In this document: in pieces, positions 16,845 through 24,899 of the stretch | Layout: each line of letters opens with the position of its first letter | Numbering within the stretch: the first letter of the stretch is position 1 | From: Nocardia suismassiliense | Lineage (GTDB): Bacteria; Actinomycetota; Actinomycetes; Mycobacteriales; Mycobacteriaceae | Length of the DNA stretch: 64,000 nt | NCBI RefSeq assembly: GCF_900269665.1 | Contig: NZ_LT985361.1 | Span: forward strand, 8,915,087 to 8,979,086 | Direction of reading: 5' to 3' | The notes under the pieces: generated by a model | The model's database searches: none | Seen by the model: only the letters and a program-made list of their open reading frames with translations | Told to the model about the DNA's origin: nothing | Made by a program: the position numbers and the translations under genes

Positions 16845-17540
16845 ATGCCGGGTGTTGGACGGATCCCGTTGCGCGAGCGGGTGTATCACTCGCTGCGCCG
16901 GGATCTGGCCGCCGGGCTGTTCGTACCGACCGAGCGGCTCGGCGAGAAGCGGCTCGCGGAGCTCTACGCGGTGTCGCGCACGCCGGTGCGCGAGGCCCTC
17001 GCCCGGTTGCAGGCCGACGGGCTGGTCGAGCGGCGCTCCGCCGGACTGTTTCCGTACCGGCCGCGGCTCGACGAGCTCGATCACCTGTATGAACTGCGCA
17101 TCGTATTGGAGGCGAGGGGGATGCAACGGGTCCGCGCCGACCCACGTAGCGCCGCACACGATCTCGACTTGATCCGGGCTGAGCTCGACACCTGGCGGAC
17201 GCTGCGCAACAACCCACCTGAGCCGGGCCACGCGCTGGCCGCCGACGAGCAGTTCCACACCGTCCTGCTGACGGCGGCAGGCAATGCCGCGCTGGCAGAA
17301 GCACTTACGGTGGTGCACCGCAGAGTTCGCCCGGTGCGCACGCTGGACGCGCCGACGCCCGATCGGGTCGCCACCATGATCGCCGAACATATTGCGATCG
17401 CCGAGCAACTGTTGTCCGGCAACGTGCAGGCCGCCTTGCAGGCCCTCACCACGCATATCGATAGTTCCCGCGCCCACGTCCTCGCCCGCGCTCAGCAGGC
17501 GCTCGAACTCACCAAACTGGCTCAGGCCGTGCGGGATTGA
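16845..17540 (+). CDS. GntR-family (FCD) transcriptional regulator
   Basis: A 231-residue regulator of the GntR/FadR group. Residues about 6-70 are a winged helix (RERVYHSLRRDLAAGLFVP, AELYAVSRTPVREALARLQ, DGLVERR), and about 80-215 are the all-helical FCD ligand domain (LYELRIVLEARGMQRV; DEQFHTVLLTAAGNAAL; EHIAIAEQLLSGN). It begins only 10 nt after urtE on the same strand, so it is probably co-transcribed with the urea transporter and is the obvious candidate for a local regulator of it. The ligand is unknown. Start ATG at 16845 has no strong ribosome site, which fits coupling to urtE. Confidence 0.88.
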   Translation: MPGVGRIPLRERVYHSLRRDLAAGLFVPTERLGEKRLAELYAVSRTPVREALARLQADGLVERRSAGLFPYRPRLDELDHLYELRIVLEARGMQRVRADPRSAAHDLDLIRAELDTWRTLRNNPPEPGHALAADEQFHTVLLTAAGNAALAEALTVVHRRVRPVRTLDAPTPDRVATMIAEHIAIAEQLLSGNVQAALQALTTHIDSSRAHVLARAQQALELTKLAQAVRD

Positions 17541-17558
17541 CTAATTCGTATGTTCCGC

Positions 17559-18425
17559 TCAGCAGTCCGGCTGGAACGGCCAGCAGGTTGTCGGCGGGGT
17601 CGTGGTCGGTGCCGGGGTTGTCGTGCTGGTTTCCTCGGGTGTCGGGTGCGAAGAATCTCGCGCCAACGAGGTGGCGACCACGCCGATCACCGCGAGCATC
17701 CCGACGACCGCCAGCGCGACCACGGCCCATCCGGCGTAGGAATGCCGTTTGGTAGCAACCCCCGGCGTCGGCTCCACCCGGGGTTTGGGCGGGCGCGGGA
17801 TGACACTCGGGGTCTCCTGCGGCACCTCTTCGAAACCGGCGGCGATCAGGTCCGCCCGGGACGGTGCGAGCTCGGCGAGGCCGAGTGCGGTGCAGTCCCG
17901 GAGCACGCGGTCGGCCGTCCACTTCCGCGCCCCGGCCGAGAACCCTTCGAGATAGATGCGCAATTCGGTGGCATCGGCGACATTGCCGACGACGACATCG
18001 AGCCCGGGACGCAGGTTGGTGCGCGACGGACGCACCACCGCGCCGCGAAACGGCACCAGAACAACGGCGCCGCACACGTGCCCGGGGTCGAGCAACGCCC
18101 GCTCCAGCGTGGTCTTCACCGTGTGAATTCCGTGTTCCAGCCGATCGGAGGGGCTGCCGGCCGGCTCGTCCAGGTCCGCGTCGGCGTCACTGATCTTCCA
18201 TGGGCCCTCGGCGGCGATGCTGAGAATGCCGCTCTGCCTGCGGCGAAAGCCCTTGACCTCTAGCACGGTCAGCCCGCGCGGCGTCCAGATCACCGCGTCG
18301 ATCTGCCGGTCGCCGACCCGCAGGTCGACCACGGCGAGGGCGGCCGAGGGGTAGGAGCGCAGACATTCGACGAATTCTTGTTCGGCCCCGGACAGCTGTG
18401 CCCCGGGCCTGACCCTCACCAGCAT
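17559..18425 (-). CDS. NERD nuclease-related domain membrane protein
   Basis: A 288-residue protein whose N-terminal half is a NERD domain of the PD-(D/E)xK nuclease superfamily, with catalytic-type residues in RQIDAVIWTPRGLTVLEVKG (D then E-V-K). The C-terminal part has a Pro-rich linker, one membrane helix (WAVVALAVVGMLAVIGVVA) and a Ser/Thr/Pro-rich outer tail ending CWPFQPDC. So the nuclease-like domain faces the cytoplasm. Function in DNA metabolism is inferred from the fold, and activity is not established for this architecture. It is convergent with the GntR gene (18 nt apart). Start ATG at 18425 lacks a close ribosome site. Confidence 0.8.
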   Translation of the reverse strand: MLVRVRPGAQLSGAEQEFVECLRSYPSAALAVVDLRVGDRQIDAVIWTPRGLTVLEVKGFRRRQSGILSIAAEGPWKISDADADLDEPAGSPSDRLEHGIHTVKTTLERALLDPGHVCGAVVLVPFRGAVVRPSRTNLRPGLDVVVGNVADATELRIYLEGFSAGARKWTADRVLRDCTALGLAELAPSRADLIAAGFEEVPQETPSVIPRPPKPRVEPTPGVATKRHSYAGWAVVALAVVGMLAVIGVVATSLARDSSHPTPEETSTTTPAPTTTPPTTCWPFQPDC

Positions 18426-18730
18426 GTCGAGCTTGTCCGCCTCTCCGCATCATCAGGCCGTGCCGGATCAGCGCTACATAGCTGCGCTGCCGGGCCGCGG
18501 TCTGGAGCGTGGCGAGCTCTGTGCGCCCCATCGAGCTACCCGTATCCGCACGAAATCGATCGTAACGGTGTAATCCCTAGGCTGCGCGGGCAATTCGGCA
18601 GCTGCCTGACCTGGGCAGCCTTCGGTCTCGGCCGTGGCCATCGATCCGGGGCGTACTCGCCGGTAGGCTGACGGCTCGGCCCGGCGCCGCCCGGCCGCTC
18701 ACCCCCCGTCTCCGGAGGAGCCGACCGAGC
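18426..18730. other. Gap between NERD and carboxymuconolactone decarboxylase genes
   Basis: A divergent gap of 305 nt. A minus-strand open frame reaches in from the NERD gene but reads its opposite phase and looks spurious. The only clear signal is GGAGGAG at about 18714-18720, the ribosome site of the following gene. I see no gene or strong dyad. Confidence 0.5.
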
Positions 18731-19276
18731 ATGGTTTCAGCGCTGCGACCACGCATTTCACCTGGACGCCTGCGGGAGCTGGGTCCGATCAACTGGGTTG
18801 TCTGGCAGGTGCTTTCCAAGGCCGCGGGCACCGACGACGCCCACCTGTTCAGCACGCTGGGCCGCACCAGGGGACTGTTTCGCGGCTGGCTGCACTACTC
18901 CGGCAAACTCATGCCGGGCGGCAGGCTGCCCCGGCACGAGTCGGAGCTGGTCATCCTGCGCGTCGCGCACCTGCGGGAGTGCGAATACGAGATGGACCAC
19001 CACATTCGGCTCGGCAAACGCGCCGGGGTGACGGCGGAGATCCTCGACCGCGTGCGCACCGGACCGGACGCACCGGGCTGGACCGACAAGCACCGCGCCC
19101 TTCTCGCCGCCGTCGACCAGTTGGTGCAGACCCGCGACCTGGACGACGCGCACTGGGCGGCGCTGGCCGAGCACTACGACGAGCGCAGCCTCATCGAGAT
19201 CGTGCTGCTCGTCAACCAGTACGAGGGGCTGGCCGCCACCATCACCGCCCTGCGCATCCAGCGCGACGGGGTGTAA
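18731..19276 (+). CDS. Carboxymuconolactone decarboxylase / AhpD-like protein
   Basis: A 181-residue member of the CMD/AhpD superfamily, small helical proteins that include peroxidase partners and decarboxylases. The core helices are seen in PRHESELVILRVAHLRECEYEMDHHIRLGKRAG. The usual CxxC-H redox motif of AhpD is replaced by ECEYEMDHH, keeping one Cys and the His, so thiol peroxidase activity by the AhpD mechanism is unlikely. GGAGGAG lies 11 nt before the ATG. It is convergent with a TetR gene. Substrate unknown. Confidence 0.82.
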   Translation: MVSALRPRISPGRLRELGPINWVVWQVLSKAAGTDDAHLFSTLGRTRGLFRGWLHYSGKLMPGGRLPRHESELVILRVAHLRECEYEMDHHIRLGKRAGVTAEILDRVRTGPDAPGWTDKHRALLAAVDQLVQTRDLDDAHWAALAEHYDERSLIEIVLLVNQYEGLAATITALRIQRDGV

Positions 19277-19285
19277 CGCAGCCGC

Positions 19286-20083
19286 TCAGCGCTTTTCGAT
19301 AAGCGCGGCCAGGCCGTCGAGCACGCGGGCGAGCCCGAATTCGAAGGCATGGTCGGCGCTGTAGGCGGCGTCGTAAGCCATCCCGGCGGTTGCTCCGACG
19401 CGGGCGCCGACCGGGTATTGCCGCGGGTCGAAGACCTGCTCCAGCAGCGGCGCGGCGCGCTCCCACCACTGGTGATCCGACATCGCGCTGTCCGCGGCGG
19501 CGCGGGCGGCGTCGATCGCGATGCGGGCCACCGAGGTGACGAAACCGAGGACGTAGGTGAGTGACGCGTCCATGGCGACGTCGTCCAGGCCCAGGCCCTC
19601 GAAAGCGCGCAGCTCGTGGTCGTATTTGGCGGCCATGCCCGGGCCGAGTGGCGGACGAGTGGTCGGCAGGTAGGCGACCCACGGATGGCGAGTCAGCATG
19701 GCGCGGTTCGCGATCGCGATGGTGGTGACCCGATCGCGCCACGGCAGTTCCGACAGGTCCGCGCGGTCCATCTCGGCGTAGACCTTGTCCACCATCAGGT
19801 CGATCAGCTCGGCCTTGCCCGGCACGTAGGTGTAGGTGGCCATGGGGGTGAGGCCTAATTCGGTAGCGACGGCGCGCATGGTGAGCGCGTCGATGCCCGC
19901 GGTGTCGGCAATCTCGATGGCGGCGGCGACCACGGCATCCACGCTGCTGCGCTGCTTCGGGCCGCGCGTCGGCGTCTGGCTGCCCGCGACCCGCCACAAC
20001 AATTCCAGCGTGCGAACGGGATCGCCCGCGCTGCTGCGATCCTGTTTGCCGCGACGCGGCCGCTGCGTCGAACCCTCGTCCAC
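19286..20083 (-). CDS. TetR-family regulator (tetracycline-repressor-like C-domain)
   Basis: A 265-residue TetR protein. After a basic, variable 45-residue lead comes the HTH domain (VDAVVAAAIEIADTAGIDAL, ELGLTPMATYTYVPGKAELIDLMVDKVY), followed by a C-terminal domain like that of TetR-C/ActR-type repressors (RHPWVAYLPTTRPPLGPG, DHQWWERAAPLLE, AFEFGLARVLDGLA). It is divergent from a VOC protein gene, with a 23-bp imperfect palindrome in between that overlaps the likely promoters. It should repress that gene and itself. The first 45 residues may be shorter in vivo because downstream starts exist. Confidence 0.87.
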   Translation of the reverse strand: MDEGSTQRPRRGKQDRSSAGDPVRTLELLWRVAGSQTPTRGPKQRSSVDAVVAAAIEIADTAGIDALTMRAVATELGLTPMATYTYVPGKAELIDLMVDKVYAEMDRADLSELPWRDRVTTIAIANRAMLTRHPWVAYLPTTRPPLGPGMAAKYDHELRAFEGLGLDDVAMDASLTYVLGFVTSVARIAIDAARAAADSAMSDHQWWERAAPLLEQVFDPRQYPVGARVGATAGMAYDAAYSADHAFEFGLARVLDGLAALIEKR

Positions 20084-20157
20084 CCTGCCTCCTCGCCTGG
20101 TCGGTCCGATCGTATCGGCGTGACGCAGGTCATAGTGCGGCCGCCCGGGAATTCTTC

Positions 20158-20180
20158 TACAAAGTACAGCGTACTAAGTA
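20158..20180. promoter_or_regulatory. 23-bp dyad between TetR and VOC genes
   Basis: Centre AGTAC-AGC-GTACT (20163-20175) is flanked by AA and then TAC / GTA at the outer ends, giving 8 of 10 matching positions per arm over 20158-20180. This is a typical operator length for a TetR dimer. The VOC gene has its own GAGGAGGG ribosome site downstream. Confidence 0.6.
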
Positions 20181-20209
20181 TAGAGTCAATTGATCCCCGA
20201 GGAGGGCTC

Positions 20210-20587
20210 ATGAAAATCACCGCTTCCGCCATCTCGCTCAACGTCCCCGATCCGCAAGCCTCGGCGAAGTTCCTGATCGACCACCTCGGCTTCGTCGAGA
20301 AGATGTCGGCCGACGGCTTCGTTTCGCTGGAGCGGCCCGACGCCGGGATGAATGTGGCTTACCTGCGCACCGGGCTGGCGAGCTTCAAGCCGAAGAGCCA
20401 GGCCGGCAGCGCGGGCGAGGGACTGCTCGTCGTGTTCGTGGTGGACGACATCGACGCCGAGTACGCCCGTCTGCAAGGCGAGGGCGTGCCGATCGTCACG
20501 CCGATCGAGACCGAAGAGTGGAACGAGCGCTACTTCCAGATGAGGGATCCGAACGGGATCATCGTGCAGCTCGTGCAGTGGGTGTGA
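20210..20587 (+). CDS. VOC-family (glyoxalase/bleomycin resistance) protein
   Basis: A 125-residue single-domain vicinal-oxygen-chelate protein. The fold signature is seen in ASAISLNVPDPQASAKFLIDHLGF and FQMRDPNGIIVQLVQWV, with the usual beta-alpha-beta-beta-beta halves. The ATG at 20210 was chosen because CCGAGGAGGG precedes it and it begins MKITASAISLNVPD. An upstream in-frame ATG at 20120 lies within the operator. Members bind metal or small ligands and range from glyoxalases to drug-binding proteins. The role is not defined here. Paired with the divergent TetR gene, it is probably induced by the regulator's ligand. Confidence 0.85.
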   Translation: MKITASAISLNVPDPQASAKFLIDHLGFVEKMSADGFVSLERPDAGMNVAYLRTGLASFKPKSQAGSAGEGLLVVFVVDDIDAEYARLQGEGVPIVTPIETEEWNERYFQMRDPNGIIVQLVQWV

Positions 20588-20594
20588 GCGCATA

Positions 20595-20626
20595 GCGGTG
20601 GGGTTCCGCACCCGGAACCCCATCGC
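20595..20626. terminator. Hairpin after VOC gene
   Basis: TGGGGTTCCG (20599-20608) pairs perfectly with CGGAACCCCA (20613-20622) around CACC, extended by GCGG/TCGC outside. It lies 8 nt after the VOC stop, in a convergent gap. Confidence 0.6.
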
Positions 20627-20640
20627 GCATCCCGGCCTGG

Positions 20641-20698
20641 ACGGACACTTTCGCCTAGTTGAGCGGCAATTCAGCGCAATGATCGCGAAAGTGTCCGT
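20641..20698. repeat. 14-bp perfect inverted repeat with 30-nt centre
   Basis: ACGGACACTTTCGC at 20641-20654 is exactly complementary to 20685-20698, separated by 30 nt. It sits between the converging VOC and qorB genes, next to a separate terminator hairpin, which makes it a second, larger structure. It may be a species-specific interspersed palindrome. Copy number in the genome is not visible from here. Confidence 0.6.
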
Positions 20699-20707
20699 GC
20701 AGCACGG

Positions 20708-21559
20708 TTATCCGAGCGCCGCCCGGAACACCTCGACCGCAGGCGTGGACGCCCGGCCCAGCAGCTTCTGCAGATCACCACTGTGCACATCGAGAATGCC
20801 GGTGGCGATGCCGGCGTCCGCGTCGGCGAGAGTCTTCGCGTAAGCAGCGGGCAGCCCCGCCCGCTCGAGCGCGGCGGCATAGTCCGCCTCGGCCAGGTTC
20901 TCGTAGCGCACCGGCTTACCGGCCGCCTCCGAAATCACCTGGGCCAGATCGGCATACGTGAGATGCTCGTCGCCGCCGAGCTCGTACACCTGACCGGCGT
21001 GCCCGTCGGTGGTGAGCACCTTCGCGGCCACCGCCGCGTAGTCGGCCCGCGCCGCACCGGCCACCCGGCCCTCCCCCGCCGCGCCGTGCAGCACACCGGA
21101 CTCGACCGCGTGCGCGAGCCCGCCGAGGTAGTTCTCCCAGTACCAGCCGTTGCGCAGAATCACATGCGGGACAGTCGCCGCCGCGAGCACCGCCTCGGTG
21201 CCGATGTGCTCCTGGGCGAGGATCAGCGGGTTCTCCGTCGCGCGCGGAATGCTGGTGTAGGCGAGCAGCTGCACGCCCGCACGCTCGGCGGCGCGAATCA
21301 CGTTGGTGTGCTGCGCCACCCGGGCGCCGAATTCATTACCGGAGACCAGCAGCACGCGATCGACCCCGGCGAGCGCACGGTCGAGCGACTCGGCGTCGTC
21401 GTAGCTCGCCTGGCGCACCTCGGCGCCCAGTTCGGCGAGGTCGGCGACCTTCTGCGGATCACGCACGATCGCGACCACCGAGGTGGCGCCCTCGCGCAGC
21501 AAAGCCTGTACGGCGAGACGGCCCAGCTGTCCACTGGCACCGGTGACGGCAACGGTCAT
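20708..21559 (-). CDS. qorB: NAD(P)H:quinone oxidoreductase QorB-like (NmrA/SDR fold)
   Basis: A 283-residue NAD(P)-binding protein. The atypical Rossmann start TVAVTGASGQLGRLAVQALL has the GxxGxxG motif of the NmrA/QorB group. The conserved LLAYTSIPRATENPL and HVILRNGWYWENYL blocks match E. coli QorB (YtfG), which reduces quinones with NADPH. The start at 21559 has TTGGAGG upstream, while the frame extends 12 codons further without support. It is divergent from an HxlR regulator containing a Cys near the expected sensing position. That pairing matches qorB/QorR (YtfG/YtfH) modules that respond to quinone or thiol stress. Confidence 0.87.
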   Translation of the reverse strand: MTVAVTGASGQLGRLAVQALLREGATSVVAIVRDPQKVADLAELGAEVRQASYDDAESLDRALAGVDRVLLVSGNEFGARVAQHTNVIRAAERAGVQLLAYTSIPRATENPLILAQEHIGTEAVLAAATVPHVILRNGWYWENYLGGLAHAVESGVLHGAAGEGRVAGAARADYAAVAAKVLTTDGHAGQVYELGGDEHLTYADLAQVISEAAGKPVRYENLAEADYAAALERAGLPAAYAKTLADADAGIATGILDVHSGDLQKLLGRASTPAVEVFRAALG

Positions 21560-21593
21560 GACTACCTCCAAGAGTATGTACGGTTCGGCAAGC

Positions 21594-21652
21594 ACTAACT
21601 ATTAGTAAGTACTATGCATTCATACACCACTTTGGTCAAGATAGGTACTATC
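21594..21652. promoter_or_regulatory. Two dyads between qorB and HxlR gene
   Basis: ACTAA-CTA-TTAGT at 21594-21606 and GATAG-GTA-CTATC at 21640-21652, both with perfect 5-bp arms and a 3-nt centre. The second contains TACTAT, a -10-like hexamer ending 7 nt before the HxlR ATG (21659), so a leaderless promoter overlaps the dyad. They are probably sites for the HxlR regulator. Confidence 0.55.
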
Positions 21653-21658
21653 GGGTGC

Positions 21659-22057
21659 ATGAGTACGCAGCGCACATCGTCGCCAGATCTGGACGATCCG
21701 ACGCTGGAAGCCGACGTTTTCGCGAAGGACTGCACGTCACGCCCGGTTCTGCAGAATGTGACCAGCCGCTGGGGCACGCTCGCCCTGGTCGCACTGCGCG
21801 ACGGCTCATACCGCTTCAGCGCACTGCGCAGGCGCGTCGACGGCGTCAGCGAGCGCATGCTCTCGCAGACCCTGCAGGCGCTGGAACGCGACGGCATGGT
21901 GCACCGCGAGGTGCACGAAACCATTCCGCCGCGGGTCGAATACACGCTGACCGAGCTCGGCGCGCAGGTCGCCGAGCAGCTCCACTCGCTGATCCACCTG
22001 GTGGAGCAGAGCATGCCGCAGGTCCGTGCCGCCCAGGAGACCTATCACCGGGACTGA
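21659..22057 (+). CDS. HxlR/DUF24-family regulator (QorR-like)
   Basis: A 132-residue winged-helix regulator of the HxlR (DUF24) family. Recognition features are FAKDCTSRPVLQNVTSRWGTL, RFSALRRRVDGVSERMLSQTL and LERDGMVHREVHETIPPRVEYTLT. Cys25 lies in the N-terminal position where family members such as QorR of C. glutamicum and HypR of Bacillus sense oxidants or quinones. It is divergent from qorB, with two dyads between. The start was set at 21659 (MSTQRTSS) because a TACTAT -10 hexamer ends 7 nt upstream. The next possible ATG upstream at 21614 lies inside the control region. Confidence 0.87.
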   Translation: MSTQRTSSPDLDDPTLEADVFAKDCTSRPVLQNVTSRWGTLALVALRDGSYRFSALRRRVDGVSERMLSQTLQALERDGMVHREVHETIPPRVEYTLTELGAQVAEQLHSLIHLVEQSMPQVRAAQETYHRD

Positions 22058-22112
22058 CCCCCGGTTACGCGTGCCGGGAAGAGACCCGGATCACACGCGG
22101 TTGAATAGCACC

Positions 22113-22529
22113 ATGGAACTCGCCCAAGCAGTCGACTTCGCCCGCAAACACCAGAGGTCGATCCTCACCACGATCCGGCGCAACGGCCGCCCGCAACAGT
22201 CCAACGTGCTGCACGTGATCGGCGGCGACGGCCTCATCCGCATCTCCATCACCGCCGACCGGGCGAAGTACCACAACCTGGTGCGCGAACCCTGGGCCGC
22301 GATCCACGTCAGCCGCGAGGACTTCTTCGCCTACGCCGTGATCGAGGCCATCGCGTCGGTCACGCCGGTCGCCGAAGATCCGCACGACGCCACCGTGGAC
22401 GCGCTGGTCGACTACTACCGCGCCGCGAACGGTGAACACCCCGACTGGGACGACTACCGCCGCGCCATGGTCGCCGATCGGCGCGCCTTGGCCATCCTCA
22501 CCCCGACGCACGCCTACGGCATGCTCTGA
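22113..22529 (+). CDS. PPOX-class (probably F420-dependent) oxidoreductase
   Basis: A 138-residue flavin-reductase-like split-barrel protein related to the F420-dependent Rv1155/Rv2074 enzymes of mycobacteria. Its opening, ARKHQRSILTTIRRNGRPQQSNV, and the RISITADRAKYHNLVREPWAAIHV segment are typical. Members reduce substrates such as biliverdin, or their substrate is unknown. F420 rather than FMN use is inferred from family membership and the actinobacterial host. It starts 55 nt after the HxlR gene on the same strand and abuts the convergent deacetylase gene. No clear ribosome site precedes the ATG. Confidence 0.83.
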   Translation: MELAQAVDFARKHQRSILTTIRRNGRPQQSNVLHVIGGDGLIRISITADRAKYHNLVREPWAAIHVSREDFFAYAVIEAIASVTPVAEDPHDATVDALVDYYRAANGEHPDWDDYRRAMVADRRALAILTPTHAYGML

Positions 22530-23234
22530 TCAGCGCTTCAGCAGATCCGACACCGTGACGAAGGTGTAGCCGGCGGCGCGGAGTTCGGCGACGATGCGCG
22601 GGATGGCGGCCAGCGCGGGCGCCGCGTACTCGTGCATGACGTGCAGCAGAATGATCGAGCCGGGGCGGACCTGCGCCACCGTGTCGGCGACGAGTTTGTC
22701 GGCGCTCGGCTTCCCGCCGGAGTCGGGCTCGACATCCCAGGTCACCGTGGTGCGGTCGTGGTCGGACAGATACTTCGGCAGCGCCCACAGCTTCTTGCCG
22801 TTGGGCGGCCGGAACGTAATGGGGCCCTGGTAGCCGGTTTTCGCGATCTCGGCGTCGGTGCGTTCGACCTCGTCGCGGACGGTGCCGGCGGAGACCAAGA
22901 CCATCCGGCGATGGTTGTAGGTGTGGTTGCCGATCTCGTGGCCGGCCTCGGCGATCGCTCTGCCGTGCGCCGGGTGGGCGGCGAGGTCACGCCCGTTCAG
23001 ATAGAACGTGGCCGTAACCTGGTTGTCAGCAAGCGTTTTCAGCACCTCGGGCGCTTTGTCGGTCGGACCGTCGTCCAGCGTCAGCGCGACCACCTTGTCG
23101 GTGGTGTCGACCCGGTCCACCAACCGCCCCGCTAACTGGTACGTCCGCGAATTCATCAGGTAATAGCCGCCGACCGCCGCCGCCAGCACGACGACGAGCA
23201 CCAATGCACCACCGATGAGCCACTTCCGCATCAC
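22530..23234 (-). CDS. Polysaccharide deacetylase (NodB domain), membrane-anchored
   Basis: A 234-residue NodB-type carbohydrate deacetylase tethered by an N-terminal membrane helix (WLIGGALVLVVVLAAAVGGYYL). The catalytic motifs are LTLDDGP (Asp about 54-55), HTYNH (His about 104 and 108, metal ligands), FRPPNGK and a C-terminal LLHVMHEYA with the His of the last motif. It therefore acts outside the cytoplasmic membrane, probably on peptidoglycan or another cell-wall glycan. Its 3' end abuts the PPOX gene with no gap, and it follows lpdA by 117 nt across a terminator, so it has its own promoter. The substrate is not determinable. Confidence 0.9.
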   Translation of the reverse strand: MMRKWLIGGALVLVVVLAAAVGGYYLMNSRTYQLAGRLVDRVDTTDKVVALTLDDGPTDKAPEVLKTLADNQVTATFYLNGRDLAAHPAHGRAIAEAGHEIGNHTYNHRRMVLVSAGTVRDEVERTDAEIAKTGYQGPITFRPPNGKKLWALPKYLSDHDRTTVTWDVEPDSGGKPSADKLVADTVAQVRPGSIILLHVMHEYAAPALAAIPRIVAELRAAGYTFVTVSDLLKR

Positions 23235-23296
23235 TGCTGTCTAGCAGAACTTTTCGACGTCGGCGAGCCGAGCACCAGCCCGCCTCGGTACGAAAA

Positions 23297-23334
23297 ACGG
23301 TGGCGCCCAGACCTTCAGGTCCGGACGCCACCGT
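23297..23334 (-). terminator. Rho-independent terminator of lpdA
   Basis: ACGGTGGCG pairs with CGCCACCGT (9 bp), followed by two matched CC/GG pairs across single mismatches and an inner GACCT/AGGTC stem. On the minus strand a TTTTT run follows directly at 23293-23297. This is the most canonical terminator in the window, 18 nt after the lpdA stop. Confidence 0.85.
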
Positions 23335-23351
23335 CGGCGATCAGCGGTCGA

Positions 23352-24755
23352 TCAGAAGTTGATCATGTGACCGGCGAGGCCGTGGAAGGCTTCTTGCAGC
23401 GCCTCGCTGAGCGTGGGGTGGGTGTGCACGTTGCGGGTGAGCTCGTTGATGGTGAGGTCCCACTTCTGCGCCAGGGTGAGCTCGGGCAGCAGCTCCGAGA
23501 CGTCCGGGCCGATGAGGTGGCCGCCGAGCAGCTCGCCGTACTTGGTGTCGGCGACCAGCTTGACGAAACCGGTCGGATCACCGAGGCCGTGCGCCTTGCC
23601 GTTGGCGGTGAACGGGAAGGTCGCGACCTTCACGTCGTAGCCCTCGTCGCGGGCCTGCTGCTCGGTCAGGCCGAAGCTGGCGACCTGCGGCTGGCAGAAG
23701 GTGGCGCGCGGCATCATCCGGTAGTCACCGAGGGTGACGGTGTCCGCGCCCGCGATGGTCTCGGCGGCGACCACACCCTGCGCCTCCGCGACGTGCGCGA
23801 GTTGCAACTTGGCGGTCACGTCGCCGATGGCGTAGATGTGCGACACGTTGGTGCGCATGTAGTCGTCGATCGCGATGGCGCCGCGGTCGGTGAGCTGGAC
23901 GCCTGCCGCCTCCAGGCCGTAGCCCTCGACGCGGGGCGCGAAGCCGACGGCCTGCAGCACCTTGTCGACGGTGACCGTCTCCACGTTGCCGGACTTGTTG
24001 TCCTTGATCGCGACGGTGACCTTCGAGCCGTCGTCGTCGATCGACTGCACGGCGGCACCGGTGCTGATGGTGATGCCGAGCTTCTTGTACTGCTTGGTGA
24101 TCTCCTTGGAGACATCGGCGTCCTCGTTCGGCAGCGCGCGGTCCAGGAACTCCACGATGCGCACGTCGACGCCGTAGTTCTTCAGGACGTAGCCGAACTC
24201 CATGCCGATCGCGCCCGCGCCGACGATGAGGATCGAGCCGGGCAGGTCGCGGGTGAGGATCTGCTCCTCGTAGGTGACCACGTTGTCGCTGAGCTGCGTG
24301 CCGGGCAGCAGCTTGGTGACGGTGCCGGTCGCGATGATCGCGTTGTCGAAGGTGACGGTCTCGGTGCCGCCCTTGGACAGCTCGACCGAGAGCGTGTTCG
24401 CGTCGGTGAAGGTGCCCTTGCCGTCGAACTCGTCGATCTTGTTCTTCTTCATCAGGAAGTGGACGCCCTTGACCCGGCCGTCCGCCACCTTGCGGCTGCG
24501 GTCGAACGCCACGCCGAAGTCGAAGCTCACCTCGCCCGAGATCCCGAAGGTCCTGGCTTCCTTGGTGAAGATGTGCGCGAGCTCTGCGTTACGCAGCAAC
24601 GCCTTGGAAGGGATGCAGCCGACGTTCAGGCACACACCGCCCCAGTACTTTTGCTCGACGATCGCGGTACGGAGGCCTAACTGTGCCGCACGGATGGCGG
24701 CGACGTAACCGCCAGGACCGGCACCGAGAACGACAACGTCGTAATGGGAAGTCAC
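23352..24755 (-). CDS. lpdA: Dihydrolipoyl dehydrogenase
   Basis: Dihydrolipoamide dehydrogenase (E3), 467 residues, a flavoenzyme that reoxidises lipoyl groups in pyruvate and 2-oxoacid dehydrogenase complexes and in mycobacteria also in antioxidant defence. Features: FAD motif VVVLGAGPGGYVAAIRAAQLG, redox pair CLNVGCIPSK (Cys about 42 and 47), NAD motif ILIVGAGAIGMEFGYVL, YAIGDVTAKLQLAHVA, and C-terminal HTHPTLSEAL with the catalytic His-Glu. The GTG at 24755 (VTSHYDVVV) fits the family length. The open frame extends about 90 codons further without support. It is divergent from an AraC gene. M. tuberculosis lpdC likewise lies near ramB. Confidence 0.95.
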   Translation of the reverse strand: MTSHYDVVVLGAGPGGYVAAIRAAQLGLRTAIVEQKYWGGVCLNVGCIPSKALLRNAELAHIFTKEARTFGISGEVSFDFGVAFDRSRKVADGRVKGVHFLMKKNKIDEFDGKGTFTDANTLSVELSKGGTETVTFDNAIIATGTVTKLLPGTQLSDNVVTYEEQILTRDLPGSILIVGAGAIGMEFGYVLKNYGVDVRIVEFLDRALPNEDADVSKEITKQYKKLGITISTGAAVQSIDDDGSKVTVAIKDNKSGNVETVTVDKVLQAVGFAPRVEGYGLEAAGVQLTDRGAIAIDDYMRTNVSHIYAIGDVTAKLQLAHVAEAQGVVAAETIAGADTVTLGDYRMMPRATFCQPQVASFGLTEQQARDEGYDVKVATFPFTANGKAHGLGDPTGFVKLVADTKYGELLGGHLIGPDVSELLPELTLAQKWDLTINELTRNVHTHPTLSEALQEAFHGLAGHMINF

Positions 24756-24899
24756 GACACCGAGCCTAACTCTGTCGCTGGGAGTTGGCCCACCGGTCCC
24801 CCACAACAATGCGCCGTAGGCCACACCTGGGCGAAAGTTCGGTGTTCGCGCGGGCGATCGGGTAGGGATCCGGACATTTCGGCTCGCTACTGTGAGGCC

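Noticed and set aside
23367..24680. Long plus-strand open frame opposite lpdA
   Set aside because: Antisense of a very well-conserved gene; it arises from high GC codon use.
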